Shown piece after piece: positions 26,176-35,604 of a stretch of DNA of 64,000 bases. The first letter of the stretch is position 1, and every line of letters starts with the position of its first letter. Source of the DNA: Byssovorax sp. (GTDB lineage: Bacteria > Myxococcota_A > Polyangia > Polyangiales > Polyangiaceae); the NCBI GenBank assembly GCA_025362495.1, contig JANYGI010000026.1, positions 1-64,000 of the forward strand, read 5' to 3'. The translations under genes were made by a program, and so were the position numbers. Below the pieces are notes generated by a model. It saw nothing but the letters and a program-made list of their open reading frames with translations, ran no database searches and was not told where the DNA came from.

Positions 26176-27614
26176 CGCGCGCCGCGCGCCTGGCGGCCCT
26201 CGCGCTCGCGGCGCTCTCGACCCACTGTGGAGCCGAGTCGCCGCCGTCCGGTCCTCCTGCTCCGCCGACTCCCTCGCTCCCGATGCCGCCCGAGGCGGGC
26301 TTCCTCGACCTCGCCCCGCGCGACGTGACCACGAAAGGGCACCTCGTCCACCTGGCGACGACAGCGCGCCTCTTCTACAACCTCCGCCCGGCCGACGACG
26401 ATCCCGAGAGTAAACCCATCTTCATCGCGTTCAACGGCTTCGCGGCCGAGATCGTCCGTGGCTTCGGCACCGGGCCGACGACCGTCGCCGAGGGCGGCGC
26501 CGTCGTCGACAACCCCGCTTCGCTCACCAGGATTGCCAATCTCGTCTACCTCGATCCCCGGCAATCGGGGTTCTCGTACGACGTGCCCGCGGGCGGGGCG
26601 CCCACGGCGGCCGACTGCTCCAGCGGCGTCTTCAACGAGTACGTCGACGCCGCCGACATCCTCCTCGCCACGCTGAAATTCCTCGATGCGCATCCCACGC
26701 TCCGTGGCCCGGTGTACTGGCTCGGCGAGAGCTACGCGGGCGTCCGCATCCAGTGGATCCTGGCCTATCTCCGCGGCCGCTGGGATCTCGCGAGCTACCA
26801 CGACGACGCGCTCGCGGCGGCGATCGCGGCCTCGAAGCGCCAGACCTCCCTCCGCGCCGGGCAGATATTGATTCAACCCTGGCTCGCCGGCAAAGCCCAC
26901 ACCGACGCCATCGCGGCGGCCTGCCTCGATCCAGCCGAGATCGCTGGCGTCTCATCGAGCCTCGCCGCCCCGTGCGAAGGCGACAGCGCCTGTGCCTGCG
27001 CCGACGCCCACCACCTCAGTCGCTACAACACCACCTATCCGGTGATCCGGCAGAGCGCGCGCGAGCTCGAGGCCTCGCAGGCCCATGTCCTCCCGGATCG
27101 CGCCGAGAAGCTCCTCGGCGTGGCGGTCGATTCCATCGCCGGACTCGGCTCCACCGAACGCGCGAAGGGCTTCAAATGCAGCCCACCCGACGCCGACGTC
27201 CCGGATCAAGCGGCCTTGAACGCCGCGCTCGGCGCGCTGCCCGCGGGGCAAGTCTACTACGTGCCTTACTCACCATTGCTCCCCGGGAAGGAGACGGCGC
27301 CCACCAAGCTCGACTGGCGCGAAGAGAATTACCTCGGCGCGGCGTTCCTCGACAATCTCCGCGAAGTCCCGGCCTTCGTGACCGACGGCGCGCGCGATCT
27401 CGTGGTGCCGACTCGCGCCCTCGTCCCCGCGCTGCGCGCCCTCGTCGGCGACGCCGGCGTCACGCTGCTCACGCCGCCGCGCGTGCGCGTGAGCACCCCC
27501 GACGGCGATCACTTCCTCGATCTAGGCGCGTACCCCGACGCCGGGCACATGGTGACGATGATCGACGCCAAGGGCTTCACGCGCGACGTGAGCGCCTGGC
27601 TCGCGTCGCGCTGA
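26172..27614 (+). CDS. Serine carboxypeptidase (S10-like) lipoprotein
   Basis: The GTG start lies in a GTGA overlap with the previous gene, and MTRAARLAALALAALSTHC is a lipoprotein signal. The S10 family landmarks are in order: YLDPRQSGFSY (about residue 131), nucleophile GESYAG (about 187), acidic residue in VTDGARDLVVP (about 405), and His in YPDAGHMV (about 459). Length 480 aa fits the family. It trims residues from peptide C-termini outside the cell. The paired Cys-rich protein upstream may be a partner, which is only inferred. Confidence 0.87.
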   Translation: MTRAARLAALALAALSTHCGAESPPSGPPAPPTPSLPMPPEAGFLDLAPRDVTTKGHLVHLATTARLFYNLRPADDDPESKPIFIAFNGFAAEIVRGFGTGPTTVAEGGAVVDNPASLTRIANLVYLDPRQSGFSYDVPAGGAPTAADCSSGVFNEYVDAADILLATLKFLDAHPTLRGPVYWLGESYAGVRIQWILAYLRGRWDLASYHDDALAAAIAASKRQTSLRAGQILIQPWLAGKAHTDAIAAACLDPAEIAGVSSSLAAPCEGDSACACADAHHLSRYNTTYPVIRQSARELEASQAHVLPDRAEKLLGVAVDSIAGLGSTERAKGFKCSPPDADVPDQAALNAALGALPAGQVYYVPYSPLLPGKETAPTKLDWREENYLGAAFLDNLREVPAFVTDGARDLVVPTRALVPALRALVGDAGVTLLTPPRVRVSTPDGDHFLDLGAYPDAGHMVTMIDAKGFTRDVSAWLASR

Positions 27615-27624
27615 AGCGGCCCTC

Positions 27625-29229
27625 TCAGCCCTCGGCGTGCTCGGCGCCGTGGCGCTCGAGGAAGTCGTCGTAGGAGCCGTTGAAGAGGCGCGGCCCCTTG
27701 GAGGAGAGCGCCAGGATCCGCGTCGCCAGCTTGCCGACGAAGTGCCGATCGTGGCTCGTGCACACCACGGTGCCCTTGAACTCGATCAGCGCTTGCAACA
27801 GGGCGTCGATGCTCTCGACGTCGAGGTGGTTGGTCGGCTCGTCGAGCACCACCACGTTGTTCTTGAGCAGGATAAGCTTGGCGAGCACCAGCCGAGCGGC
27901 CTCTCCGCCCGAGAGGTTCTCCGTCATCTTCAGGCCGGCGTCGCCGGTGAAGAGCAGCCGCCCGAGCACGCCGCGCACCTGCTCGACCTGCGCCGTCGGA
28001 TCGAAGCGATAGAGCCACTCGTAGGCCCGAAAGCCCGACTCCAGCGACTCGTGGTGGTCCTGGGCGAAGTACCCGACGTTGGTCTCGTGGCCCCAGATCA
28101 GCGTCCCGGCGTCGGGCGCGTACTCGCCCACGAGGAGCTTGAGCAGCGTGGATTTACCGATGCCGCTCGGCCCGATGATCGCGAGCTTGTCGCCGCGATC
28201 GATGTTGAACGAGAGGCCGTCGAAGATGACCTTCTCGCCGAAGGCCTTCTTCAGCCCCTCGACGCGCATCACGTCGCGGCCCGAGGCCTTGTCGATCTCG
28301 AACTTGATGAACGGGCGCACGACGCTGGAGCGCCGCGTCTGGATGCCGTCCTGGAGCTTCTCTATCTCCTTCACGCGCGACTGCGCCTGGCTCGACCGGC
28401 TCGCGCTCGCGCCGAAGCGCGCCACGAAGTCTTTCAGCTCCGAGATCTTCTTCTTCTTCTGGCTCGCGTCGGCCTCGACCTGGCGGCGGCCCGTCGTCTT
28501 CTGCTCGACGAAATCGTCGTAATCGCCCGTGTAGACCGTGACCGTCTGGTAGTCGACGTCGGCCACGTGGGTGGCGATGGCGTTCATGAAGTGACGATCG
28601 TGGCTGACGACGAGGAGCGTCCCGGTGAACTCGTCCACCAGGTAGTTCTCGAGCCAGCGGATCGAGTCGAGATCGAGATGGTTGGTCGGCTCGTCGAGCA
28701 GGAGCACGTCGGCCCCGGCGAAGAGCGTCTGGGCGATGAGCACGCGGAGCTTGTAGCCGCCCGCGAGCGAGCTCATCTCATCGAGGTGGCGCGAGGTGTC
28801 GATGCCGAGGCCCTCGAGCAGCGCGGCGGCGCGCGACTCGGCGGTGTACCCGTCCTCCTCGCCGACGACGCCCTCGAGCTCGGCCAGCTGCATGCCGATC
28901 TCGTCCGTCATCTCGAGCTCGAGCAGGCGCTCTTTCTCCTGCATGGCGTTCCAGAGCGTCTGGTTGCCCATCAGCACGCTGTCGAGGATCCGCCTGTTCT
29001 CGTAGGCGAAGTGGTCCTGCTTGAGCACGCCGATCTTCAGCTTCTTCGGGATCTCGACGGCGCCCTGATCGGACTCCTGCTCGCCCGAGATGACCTTGAG
29101 CAGCGTCGATTTACCGGCCCCGTTCGCCCCGACGAGCGAGTAGCGCTTGCCGGGATCGAAGCGCATCGAGACGTTCTCGAAGAGGATTTTCGGGCCGAAC
29201 CGTTTGGTGAGCTTGTCGAGCGTGATCAT
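27625..29229 (-). CDS. ybiT: ABC-F family ATPase, YbiT-like
   Basis: ATG 29227-29229 gives MITLDKLTKRFGPKILFENVS, the normal start; the longer frame is basic and unlikely. Two nucleotide-binding domains without membrane spans are visible. Walker A motifs are GANGAGKST and GPSGIGKST. The first domain has the unusual signature LAGGYKLR in place of LSGGE, which also occurs in YbiT (there as VAPGWKLR). The second has LSGGEAARL. Walker B motifs are LLLDEPTNHLD and VVLDEPTNHLD. Length 534 aa equals YbiT. ABC-F proteins act on the ribosome in translation, and some give antibiotic protection. Confidence 0.92.
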   Translation of the reverse strand: MITLDKLTKRFGPKILFENVSMRFDPGKRYSLVGANGAGKSTLLKVISGEQESDQGAVEIPKKLKIGVLKQDHFAYENRRILDSVLMGNQTLWNAMQEKERLLELEMTDEIGMQLAELEGVVGEEDGYTAESRAAALLEGLGIDTSRHLDEMSSLAGGYKLRVLIAQTLFAGADVLLLDEPTNHLDLDSIRWLENYLVDEFTGTLLVVSHDRHFMNAIATHVADVDYQTVTVYTGDYDDFVEQKTTGRRQVEADASQKKKKISELKDFVARFGASASRSSQAQSRVKEIEKLQDGIQTRRSSVVRPFIKFEIDKASGRDVMRVEGLKKAFGEKVIFDGLSFNIDRGDKLAIIGPSGIGKSTLLKLLVGEYAPDAGTLIWGHETNVGYFAQDHHESLESGFRAYEWLYRFDPTAQVEQVRGVLGRLLFTGDAGLKMTENLSGGEAARLVLAKLILLKNNVVVLDEPTNHLDVESIDALLQALIEFKGTVVCTSHDRHFVGKLATRILALSSKGPRLFNGSYDDFLERHGAEHAEG

Positions 29230-30072
29230 CGAAGCGCGGCCGTATAGCACACCGAGGGCCGCGCGGAAGGGAGCGGACGCGCGGCGAGCGGACACGTCGG
29301 CGTTTTTGTCACGGTAGTCGGTTATTCGTGATGCGACCGAGCTCGTCTGGGCCCCTCCGCCTCACGTCGCTCTCGCCGACGTTCGTCGCGCGGCTCGGGT
29401 GCAGGCCGGCCATCGAGACGACGGCTTCGACGTCGACCACGGCCGCGACGGGCGCGACGGGCGCGGAAGCGGCCAGCGGGAGGCGTAGGCCCAGGCGCGA
29501 TCGAAAAGGCGGCCGGGAGCGTCCTCACCTTCGTCGGGGCGCTCACGAGCGCGTTCGGGCGCCTCGAAGGCATCACGGTCGCCATCGTCGAGCCGCATGA
29601 GCCCCGATGCCCCCGCGTGAACAGCAATGATTATCGTCGAGATGAAGTTCCGCCGCGCGATTTACAGCCTGCTCGTCCAGGTCTAATCGAGCTTCGGTGA
29701 TCGGATCGTGGACGATCTGGCCATCGAGTATGCGCTGCGGCCGCCGGTGTGGACGGAGGGGTGGCACACGGGCTTCGTCGTCGACCACGTGACCACGTTC
29801 GGCGTTCATGCGTCGGAGTTCAAACTCATCTTCTCGCGGACGGGGCCACTGTCGATTGCAATCCCGCGTTGAAGCCATTGGCCATCGCGCCGACGATTGC
29901 GGACCGCGGCCCACGCGCGAGTCGGCTCTTCATCGGCGAGGGACAGCACTTCCCATTCATCGTATTCGCCAGCGGTCGTCCCCGCCGGCGCCAAGGGAAT
30001 TTGCTCATCGACCGGGCGTTCCCATCGTGATATTCGTACTCCCGCGCCGCGCTGAACCGCCGTGCATCCCAT
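29230..30072. other. Gene-poor interval with decayed coding sequence
   Basis: About 840 bases lie between the ABC-F gene and the export genes. A plausible protein frame from about 29480 (GAIEKAAGSVLTFVGALTSAF) drifts into nonsense, and another begins at 29627. No intact gene, repeat or terminator is recognised. The interval marks the left boundary of the peptide island, and the decay suggests past insertion or deletion there. Confidence 0.55.
29627..29872 (+). pseudogene. Decayed gene with in-frame TAA
   Basis: From ATG 29627 the frame reads MIIVEMKFRRAIYSLLVQV, meets TAA at 29684-29686, and then continues as SSFGDRIVDDLAIEYALRPP and later HTGFVVDHVTTFGVHASEF to a TGA at 29870-29872. The part after the stop is good protein-like sequence without Arg/Pro bias, so it was probably coding. 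A second frame downstream (about 29870-30030, with LAIAPTIADRGPRASRLF) may be a frameshifted continuation, although the opposite strand is also open there. The family is not recognised. Confidence 0.45.
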
Positions 30073-31368
30073 ATGACCCCCGACCAGAATGCACCGACCG
30101 GCGAGGAAGCTCGCGTCGACGAGACCGCCGCCGCGGCGCCCGGAGCGCCGTCGAGCTCCTCTGGATCGGACGAGCCGAAGGTCGCATCGTTTCCCGGATC
30201 AGCGCTCTTTCGTGAAGAGGCAGTGAATGCTTATCTTCGCGGCGATCGCGAGAGCAACGTGCTGCGCGCTGCTCCTCCGTGGACATCCACGATACTCGTG
30301 GTGGCCGCGAGCCTGGTGACAACGGCGCTGGTGATCGCGGTGGTGGGGAGAGTCGAGATCACGAGCAGAGGTCGCGGCGTGCTGCGGGCGCGCGGCAATG
30401 CGTTGACGCTCGCCGCGCCGAGCGCAGGACTCGTGGACGACGTCCGCGCGAGCTCCGACGACGTGGTCAATGCCGGCGACGTCGTCTTGACGATGCATCG
30501 CATCGACCGAAAGGCCTCCGGGCTCGACGCAGTGCGGAGAGTTGCGGCGATCGAGGCGTCGATGGAGGCCGTCGAACGGCGGCGCAGCGAGCCCCACCCG
30601 ACGCGCCGAGCGCTCCTCACCAAGCGCGTCGCGCTGCTCGAGCTGCGCATCGACAGCGAGAAGAAGAGCGCGGTGCGACTCGAAGGCAAGGCGCCCCGCC
30701 CCGCCGCATCGGCGCCAGCCGACCAGCGCGTCGAGCTCGAAACCGTCAAGAACCAGGAGCTGCTCCTCGAAGACGAGCTCCTGACGACGAAAAACCAGCT
30801 AGCAAACCTGGATTCCGAGATCGACGCGGAGCTGCGGGACCCGGCGAACGAAGCGCTGGAGGCGCGGGTGAAGCACGCCGCGATCCCCGGCGCGCAGGAA
30901 CGGATCGAGGTCATCGCCCCGCGCGCTGGCCGCCTCGAGGCCACGCCTCTTCGGGTCGGCGACAGCCTCACCGCCGGTGCGACGATTGGCAAGCTCATTC
31001 CCCTCGATCTTCCGACTCGGGTGGTCTCGTTCATTCCGGAGCGCGATCGTGCTTTCCTGGCGGAGGGGGCGGCAGCTCGCATCGAGATCGATCAACTACC
31101 GGTTTCGGAGTTCGGCGCATTCCAGGGGCGAATCACACGCATCGGGAGCGACCTGGCGTCGGCCGAGGAGATCCGCGAGGCGCTGGGCGATCAAGCGCAG
31201 CTCACCGGACCTCTGGTGCGCGTCGAGGTCGCGCTCGACGATGACGCTCACTCGCGACGGATGGCGCACCATCTGCACTCCAACAGCCTGCTGAGCGTCC
31301 GTTACACGCTCCGCCAGCGTCGGTTGATCACGCTGTTCGTCGAGCCGTTGCGACGGTGGCTGAACTAG
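30073..31368 (+). CDS. HlyD-family membrane-fusion protein of a peptide exporter
   Basis: The 431-aa protein has a disordered Ala/Ser/Glu-rich N-terminus, a membrane span near residues 75-97 (TSTILVVAASLVTTALVIAVVG), a biotinyl-lipoyl-like segment LAAPSAGLVDDVRASSDDVVNAGDVV, a helical hairpin (about 150-260), and a closing beta domain with VIAPRAGRLEATPLRVGD and VVSFIPERDRAFLAEG. This is the HlyD/NHLM adaptor architecture. It links the inner-membrane ABC exporter to an outer-membrane channel encoded elsewhere. It ends at 31368, only a few bases before the C39 exporter's ATG, so they form one operon. Confidence 0.88.
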   Translation: MTPDQNAPTGEEARVDETAAAAPGAPSSSSGSDEPKVASFPGSALFREEAVNAYLRGDRESNVLRAAPPWTSTILVVAASLVTTALVIAVVGRVEITSRGRGVLRARGNALTLAAPSAGLVDDVRASSDDVVNAGDVVLTMHRIDRKASGLDAVRRVAAIEASMEAVERRRSEPHPTRRALLTKRVALLELRIDSEKKSAVRLEGKAPRPAASAPADQRVELETVKNQELLLEDELLTTKNQLANLDSEIDAELRDPANEALEARVKHAAIPGAQERIEVIAPRAGRLEATPLRVGDSLTAGATIGKLIPLDLPTRVVSFIPERDRAFLAEGAAARIEIDQLPVSEFGAFQGRITRIGSDLASAEEIREALGDQAQLTGPLVRVEVALDDDAHSRRMAHHLHSNSLLSVRYTLRQRRLITLFVEPLRRWLN

Positions 31369-31373
31369 CATCG

Positions 31374-33512
31374 ATGCTGTCGTTCGCTCGTGTCGCGCGT
31401 CGCGTGCCGTACATCCCGCAGATGGAAGCCACGGAGTGCGGCGCTGCGTGTCTGGCAATGGTGCTCGCCTATTACGAGCACCACGCGCCGCTCGCCGAGG
31501 TACGCCAGCAATGTCGGACATCCCGCGATGGCGTGACGGCGCTCGACATCGCCGCGGCGGCGACCCGATATGGTCTCGACGTGACCCCCGTGCGCCTCGA
31601 AGTGGACGAGCTCCTCAGCGCCACTGGGCCGGCCATCCTGCACTGGCGTCTCAACCACTTCGTCGTCTTCGATCACGCCGCGTCCGACCGCGTGTTCATC
31701 GTCGATCCCGCCGGTGCTCCCAGCGAGGTGTCGATGGAGCAGCTCCGCGAGGAGTTCTCCGGCGTCGCCTTGTTCCTCGAGCCCGATGCAGACTTCGTGC
31801 GCCGGCGCGAAGTGAGCCCGAGCCTCTCGCGCCATGCGTCCGCGTTTCGTGCCGTCGCCCGGCCAGCCGCTCTGCTCATTATCGCGATTTTCATGCTGGA
31901 GGTGCTGTCTTTCATCTTTCCTGCGGCGACTCAGGTGGTGATCGATCTCGTCATCAAGCCGGGCCAGGATCAGTGGCTATCGTTCGTCGCGGCAGGGCTG
32001 CTCGTCGTCACCGCCCTGCGGTTTGCCGTCTCCGCCGCGCGCGATCGGATCATCACGGGGATGCGCATCGTCCTCGACACGAAGCTGATGGGCAGCTTCA
32101 TGGACCACCTGCTCGCGCTGCCTCTCGGCTTCTTTGAGCAGCGCTCGACAGGCGATCTCATGGACCGCGTGCGGGGGAACATCGCGCTGCGCGACGCCAC
32201 GATCCAGGCGACTTACTCGCTGATGGACAGCTTCCTCGTCATCTCGTACTCCCTCTTGATGCTCGGGTACAACGCGCGGCTCGGCGCCGCCGTCATCGCC
32301 ACGGCGCTCGTGCAGGTGCTTGTGATCGCTCGGATACGCAAGCGCGCGCGCGATCTCACCGCCTTCGAGCTCGTGGCGGGAGGTCGTGAGGCGACAACGC
32401 TGGTGGAGGCTCTCTCCTACCCCGAAGCGACGAAGGCGTTCTGCGCCGAGCACCAGCAAATCGAGCGCTATGCGCAGCGCACGGCGACGCGACTCAACGC
32501 CACGCTGACGCGCCGCGCCTACGTGGAGGGGGCCGCACAGCTGATGCCGGTGCTGAGCGGCCTCAGTCGCGCCATTGTCTTCTGGATCGGCGGAAACGCC
32601 GTCATCCGTGACAACATGACGGTCGGGGTCTTTGCCTCGTTCCTGGTCATTGAAGCCCTGCTGGCGCGGCCCCTCGACAACCTGCTGGGCACGTTCTATC
32701 AATTGCAGCAGATCCGCCAGCAGCTCATCAGACTCGACGACGTGTGGTCCACCGAGCGGGAGCCCCAGGGGACGCTCTGCCCACGCGAGCTGCGTGGCGC
32801 CATCCAGCTGACCGACGTCCGCTTTCGATACGACAAGACCGGACCATACGTGGTGGACGGCGTGAGCATCTCGATCGAATCCGGCGCGAAGATCGCCATC
32901 GTGGGCCGCTCGGGTGCTGGCAAGTCGACGATCGCCAAGCTGCTGATCGGGATGCTACAGCCCGAGGAAGGCACCGTCGCCATCGACGGACACGACCTGC
33001 GAGCTCTCGACATGGGTCGGCTCCGCAAGCAGGTGGGCGTCGTCCTTCAGGACGCCTATCTCTTCGACGACACCGTTCGCAACAACCTGTGCCTCGGCGA
33101 AGATGTGTCTCTCTCTCTCCTGCGACGCGCGACGGACGTCGCGTGCCTCAGCGCCGTGATTGATGGCTTGCCGAAGGGCTTCGAGACCCGCCTCGGCGCG
33201 AACGCAGGTCGCCTGTCCGGAGGCCAGCGTCAGCGCCTCGTGCTCGCACGCGCGCTGGTCAAGAACCCACGCATCCTGCTCCTCGACGAGGCGACCAGCT
33301 CGCTCGATCTGCCCGTGGAAGCTCGCTTGCACGAAAATCTCACGGCGCTCTGCTGCACGCGCGTGGTCATCGCGCACCGCCTCGCGACCGTGCGAGACGC
33401 CGATCGCATCGTCGTCGTCGACGCCGGCCGCGTCGTGCAGACAGGGACCTACGACGAGCTCGCCTGCCAGCCGGGGATATTCCAGCGGATGGTCGCCACC
33501 CTGAGCCACTGA
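31374..33512 (+). CDS. Peptidase-containing ABC transporter (C39, bacteriocin-type exporter)
   Basis: The ATG at 31374 gives MLSFARVARRVPYIPQMEATECGAAC; a GTG at 31356 overlapping the hlyD end is a possible earlier start. The N-terminal C39 protease has its catalytic Cys 22 in ECGAAC, His in HWRLNHFVVFD and Asp in FIVDPAG. Six membrane spans follow (about 150-450). The ATPase has Walker A GRSGAGKST, signature LSGGQRQRL, Walker B ILLLDEATSSLD and switch IAHRLAT. It cuts double-glycine leaders while exporting the core. The GG precursor at 41045 is the natural substrate (inference). Confidence 0.93.
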   Translation: MLSFARVARRVPYIPQMEATECGAACLAMVLAYYEHHAPLAEVRQQCRTSRDGVTALDIAAAATRYGLDVTPVRLEVDELLSATGPAILHWRLNHFVVFDHAASDRVFIVDPAGAPSEVSMEQLREEFSGVALFLEPDADFVRRREVSPSLSRHASAFRAVARPAALLIIAIFMLEVLSFIFPAATQVVIDLVIKPGQDQWLSFVAAGLLVVTALRFAVSAARDRIITGMRIVLDTKLMGSFMDHLLALPLGFFEQRSTGDLMDRVRGNIALRDATIQATYSLMDSFLVISYSLLMLGYNARLGAAVIATALVQVLVIARIRKRARDLTAFELVAGGREATTLVEALSYPEATKAFCAEHQQIERYAQRTATRLNATLTRRAYVEGAAQLMPVLSGLSRAIVFWIGGNAVIRDNMTVGVFASFLVIEALLARPLDNLLGTFYQLQQIRQQLIRLDDVWSTEREPQGTLCPRELRGAIQLTDVRFRYDKTGPYVVDGVSISIESGAKIAIVGRSGAGKSTIAKLLIGMLQPEEGTVAIDGHDLRALDMGRLRKQVGVVLQDAYLFDDTVRNNLCLGEDVSLSLLRRATDVACLSAVIDGLPKGFETRLGANAGRLSGGQRQRLVLARALVKNPRILLLDEATSSLDLPVEARLHENLTALCCTRVVIAHRLATVRDADRIVVVDAGRVVQTGTYDELACQPGIFQRMVATLSH

Positions 33513-33517
33513 CGCCG

Positions 33518-35491
33518 ATGCAGCCTCAGGCCTCCCAATCGCTCGGTCCCCAGCATCTCATCACCCTGCGGCGCTTCTTCTTGCGCCTCGGCATCGAGGC
33601 GAGCCTCGAGGTGCTCCGGGAGTCGTTTGCTCCCATCTTCACGCTCAGCGCGGTTGCGCAGCACCTCCGGGAGCATGGGATCGCGGCTCGCGTTCATCGC
33701 ATCGCGACGGAAGATCTCGACGGCTTGACGCTCCCGACGCTGATCACGTTGAAGGAGAACGGGTGCGCGCTCCTCGTCGCGGTCGACCGATTCTCCGTCA
33801 CCGTGGAGGACGGGGTCGGCGCGACGAAGAGGCTATCACGCAGCGAAGCCGACCGGATCCTCGAGGGCCACGCGCTCGACGTGTTTCCGGCGCTCCCGCG
33901 GCTCGGAGGCCTGGTTCAGCGCATTCTCGATCTCTCCTCCGCGTCCGGGCCGCTCCAGGCTGCCATCGTGAAGCTCATCGTGTTGAGCCTCCTCGTCAAC
34001 TCATTCGGCCTGGTCACGCCGATCATCTCGCGCATCGCGCTCGACGACGCGCTCCCTGGAGGCGACCGTGGGCTGTTGAAGGTGATCGCGCTCGGCACGA
34101 TCGCACTGGCGATCCACGGCGCGTGGACCAGCTGGCTGCGGGCAAAGACGGTGCGTTACCTCGAGGCGCGCCTCCGTCACCGCACGACGCAAGACCTCTT
34201 CGAGTACACGCTGCGGTTGCCCTTCTCGGTCTTGCAAGATCGAGACATCGGTCAGAGCTACCAGGCCATCAGCTCTGGCGAGATGCTGAGCCAGCTGCTC
34301 GTCTCGCAGATCATCGTGCCAGTTCTCGACGGCGCCATGGCCCTCGGCTATCTGGTGATCCTCTTCGCGAGCGAGGGGGTCATCGGCGCGGTCACGGTCG
34401 CGGCCGCAGCGATCCTCGGTGTGCTCGGATATGTCGCCGGCAAGCTCGTCGCGGCCCGCAACGCCAGGCTCCTCGAGGCGCAGCGCCGCCAGCAAAACGA
34501 GCTTCGTCAGCTGCTCGCCGGCGCGCCCACGATCAAGGTCGCGTCGGCAGAGCGCGCCTTCGTGGCGAAGTGGCTGTCGGCGCTGATCGATGAGCAGCTC
34601 GCCGCGCTCGATCGACAATCGGTCGAGCTCGGATTCCAGCGCTTCGTCGACTTCATCGTTCAGGTGGTGAACTGCGGAGTGCTCGTGTGGAGCGCGCAGA
34701 GGTGCCTGGCCGGCGAGATGTCGCTCGGGCAGGTGATGGCCGGTCTCCAGGCGAGCAGCAGCTTTCTCGCTCTGTCCGTGCGGCTCGCGACCGTGCCGAT
34801 CCGGCTCGGGTCCGCGCGGCATCACCTCGATCGAGTGAACGAGCTGCTCGCGACGACCGGCGAGCCGCCGATCCCGACGGGGGCCTCCGTCAAGGTGGGG
34901 AATTCCGCGGACGCGATCACGTTCGACGACGTGTGGTTCCGGCACTCCTCGGACTCCCCATGGATCTTCGAGCGCCTGAATCTCAGCGTGAAATTCGGCG
35001 AGACACTGGAGCTCTCGTGGCCTTCCGGCGCGGGGAAGACGACGCTGATGCGTCTCGTCGCGGGGCTTTACGAGCCTGATCGCGGCACGATCACCGTCGC
35101 GGGCCACGCGCCTCGGCTCGCGCGGCCGCTCGTCGCGTACCTGCCTCAGACGACACATCTATTCAACGAGTCGGTCCTTGAAAACCTGCGCATCCTCTCG
35201 GGCGGCGCCGACTTCAAACGTCTGATGGCTGCCGCCGAGGCGACCGGCCTGAAGAGCCTCGTCGAGGAATGGCCCATGCGCTTCGACACGCGCGTCACGG
35301 CGGGGGGCACGAACGTGTCGAGCGGGCAACGGCAGCTGATCGTGCTCACGGCCTGCGTGGCGTCACCGCGCCCGATCTTGCTGCTCGACGAGTCGATGGC
35401 GCACCTGGATCGGCTTGCGCGGGCGCGCCTGCGAGGAGCGGATCTGTTCGCGGGGCGCACGATCGTCAGCATCGGTCATGAGCCAGGCTGA
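33518..35491 (+). CDS. Second ABC exporter subunit, C39-like domain without catalytic Cys and altered Walker A
   Basis: The gene begins five bases after the first exporter. The N-terminal 130 residues resemble a C39 domain in fold pattern (LRRFFLRLGIEASLEVL, then ALLVAVDRFSVTVEDG) but no ECGxxC motif is present, so it is likely a leader-binding relic. Six membrane spans follow (about 150-420). The ATPase has ELSWPSGAGKTT in place of the usual GxSGAGKT (the leading Gly is Trp), signature VSSGQRQL, Walker B ILLLDESMAHLD and IGHEPG. Its length is 657 aa. The pair suggests a heterodimeric exporter with one weakened site, as in NHLM-type loci. Confidence 0.88.
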   Translation: MQPQASQSLGPQHLITLRRFFLRLGIEASLEVLRESFAPIFTLSAVAQHLREHGIAARVHRIATEDLDGLTLPTLITLKENGCALLVAVDRFSVTVEDGVGATKRLSRSEADRILEGHALDVFPALPRLGGLVQRILDLSSASGPLQAAIVKLIVLSLLVNSFGLVTPIISRIALDDALPGGDRGLLKVIALGTIALAIHGAWTSWLRAKTVRYLEARLRHRTTQDLFEYTLRLPFSVLQDRDIGQSYQAISSGEMLSQLLVSQIIVPVLDGAMALGYLVILFASEGVIGAVTVAAAAILGVLGYVAGKLVAARNARLLEAQRRQQNELRQLLAGAPTIKVASAERAFVAKWLSALIDEQLAALDRQSVELGFQRFVDFIVQVVNCGVLVWSAQRCLAGEMSLGQVMAGLQASSSFLALSVRLATVPIRLGSARHHLDRVNELLATTGEPPIPTGASVKVGNSADAITFDDVWFRHSSDSPWIFERLNLSVKFGETLELSWPSGAGKTTLMRLVAGLYEPDRGTITVAGHAPRLARPLVAYLPQTTHLFNESVLENLRILSGGADFKRLMAAAEATGLKSLVEEWPMRFDTRVTAGGTNVSSGQRQLIVLTACVASPRPILLLDESMAHLDRLARARLRGADLFAGRTIVSIGHEPG

Positions 35492-35604
35492 CGGACGATG
35501 CCTCGGTGTCCGTCGCGGGCCGCCCCCGAGCGTCACTTTCGCGTCGAGGCGGCAGCCGCCTCGACTCCCTGGACAGCGACGCTGGCGACTTGTAGTCTGA
35601 ACTG

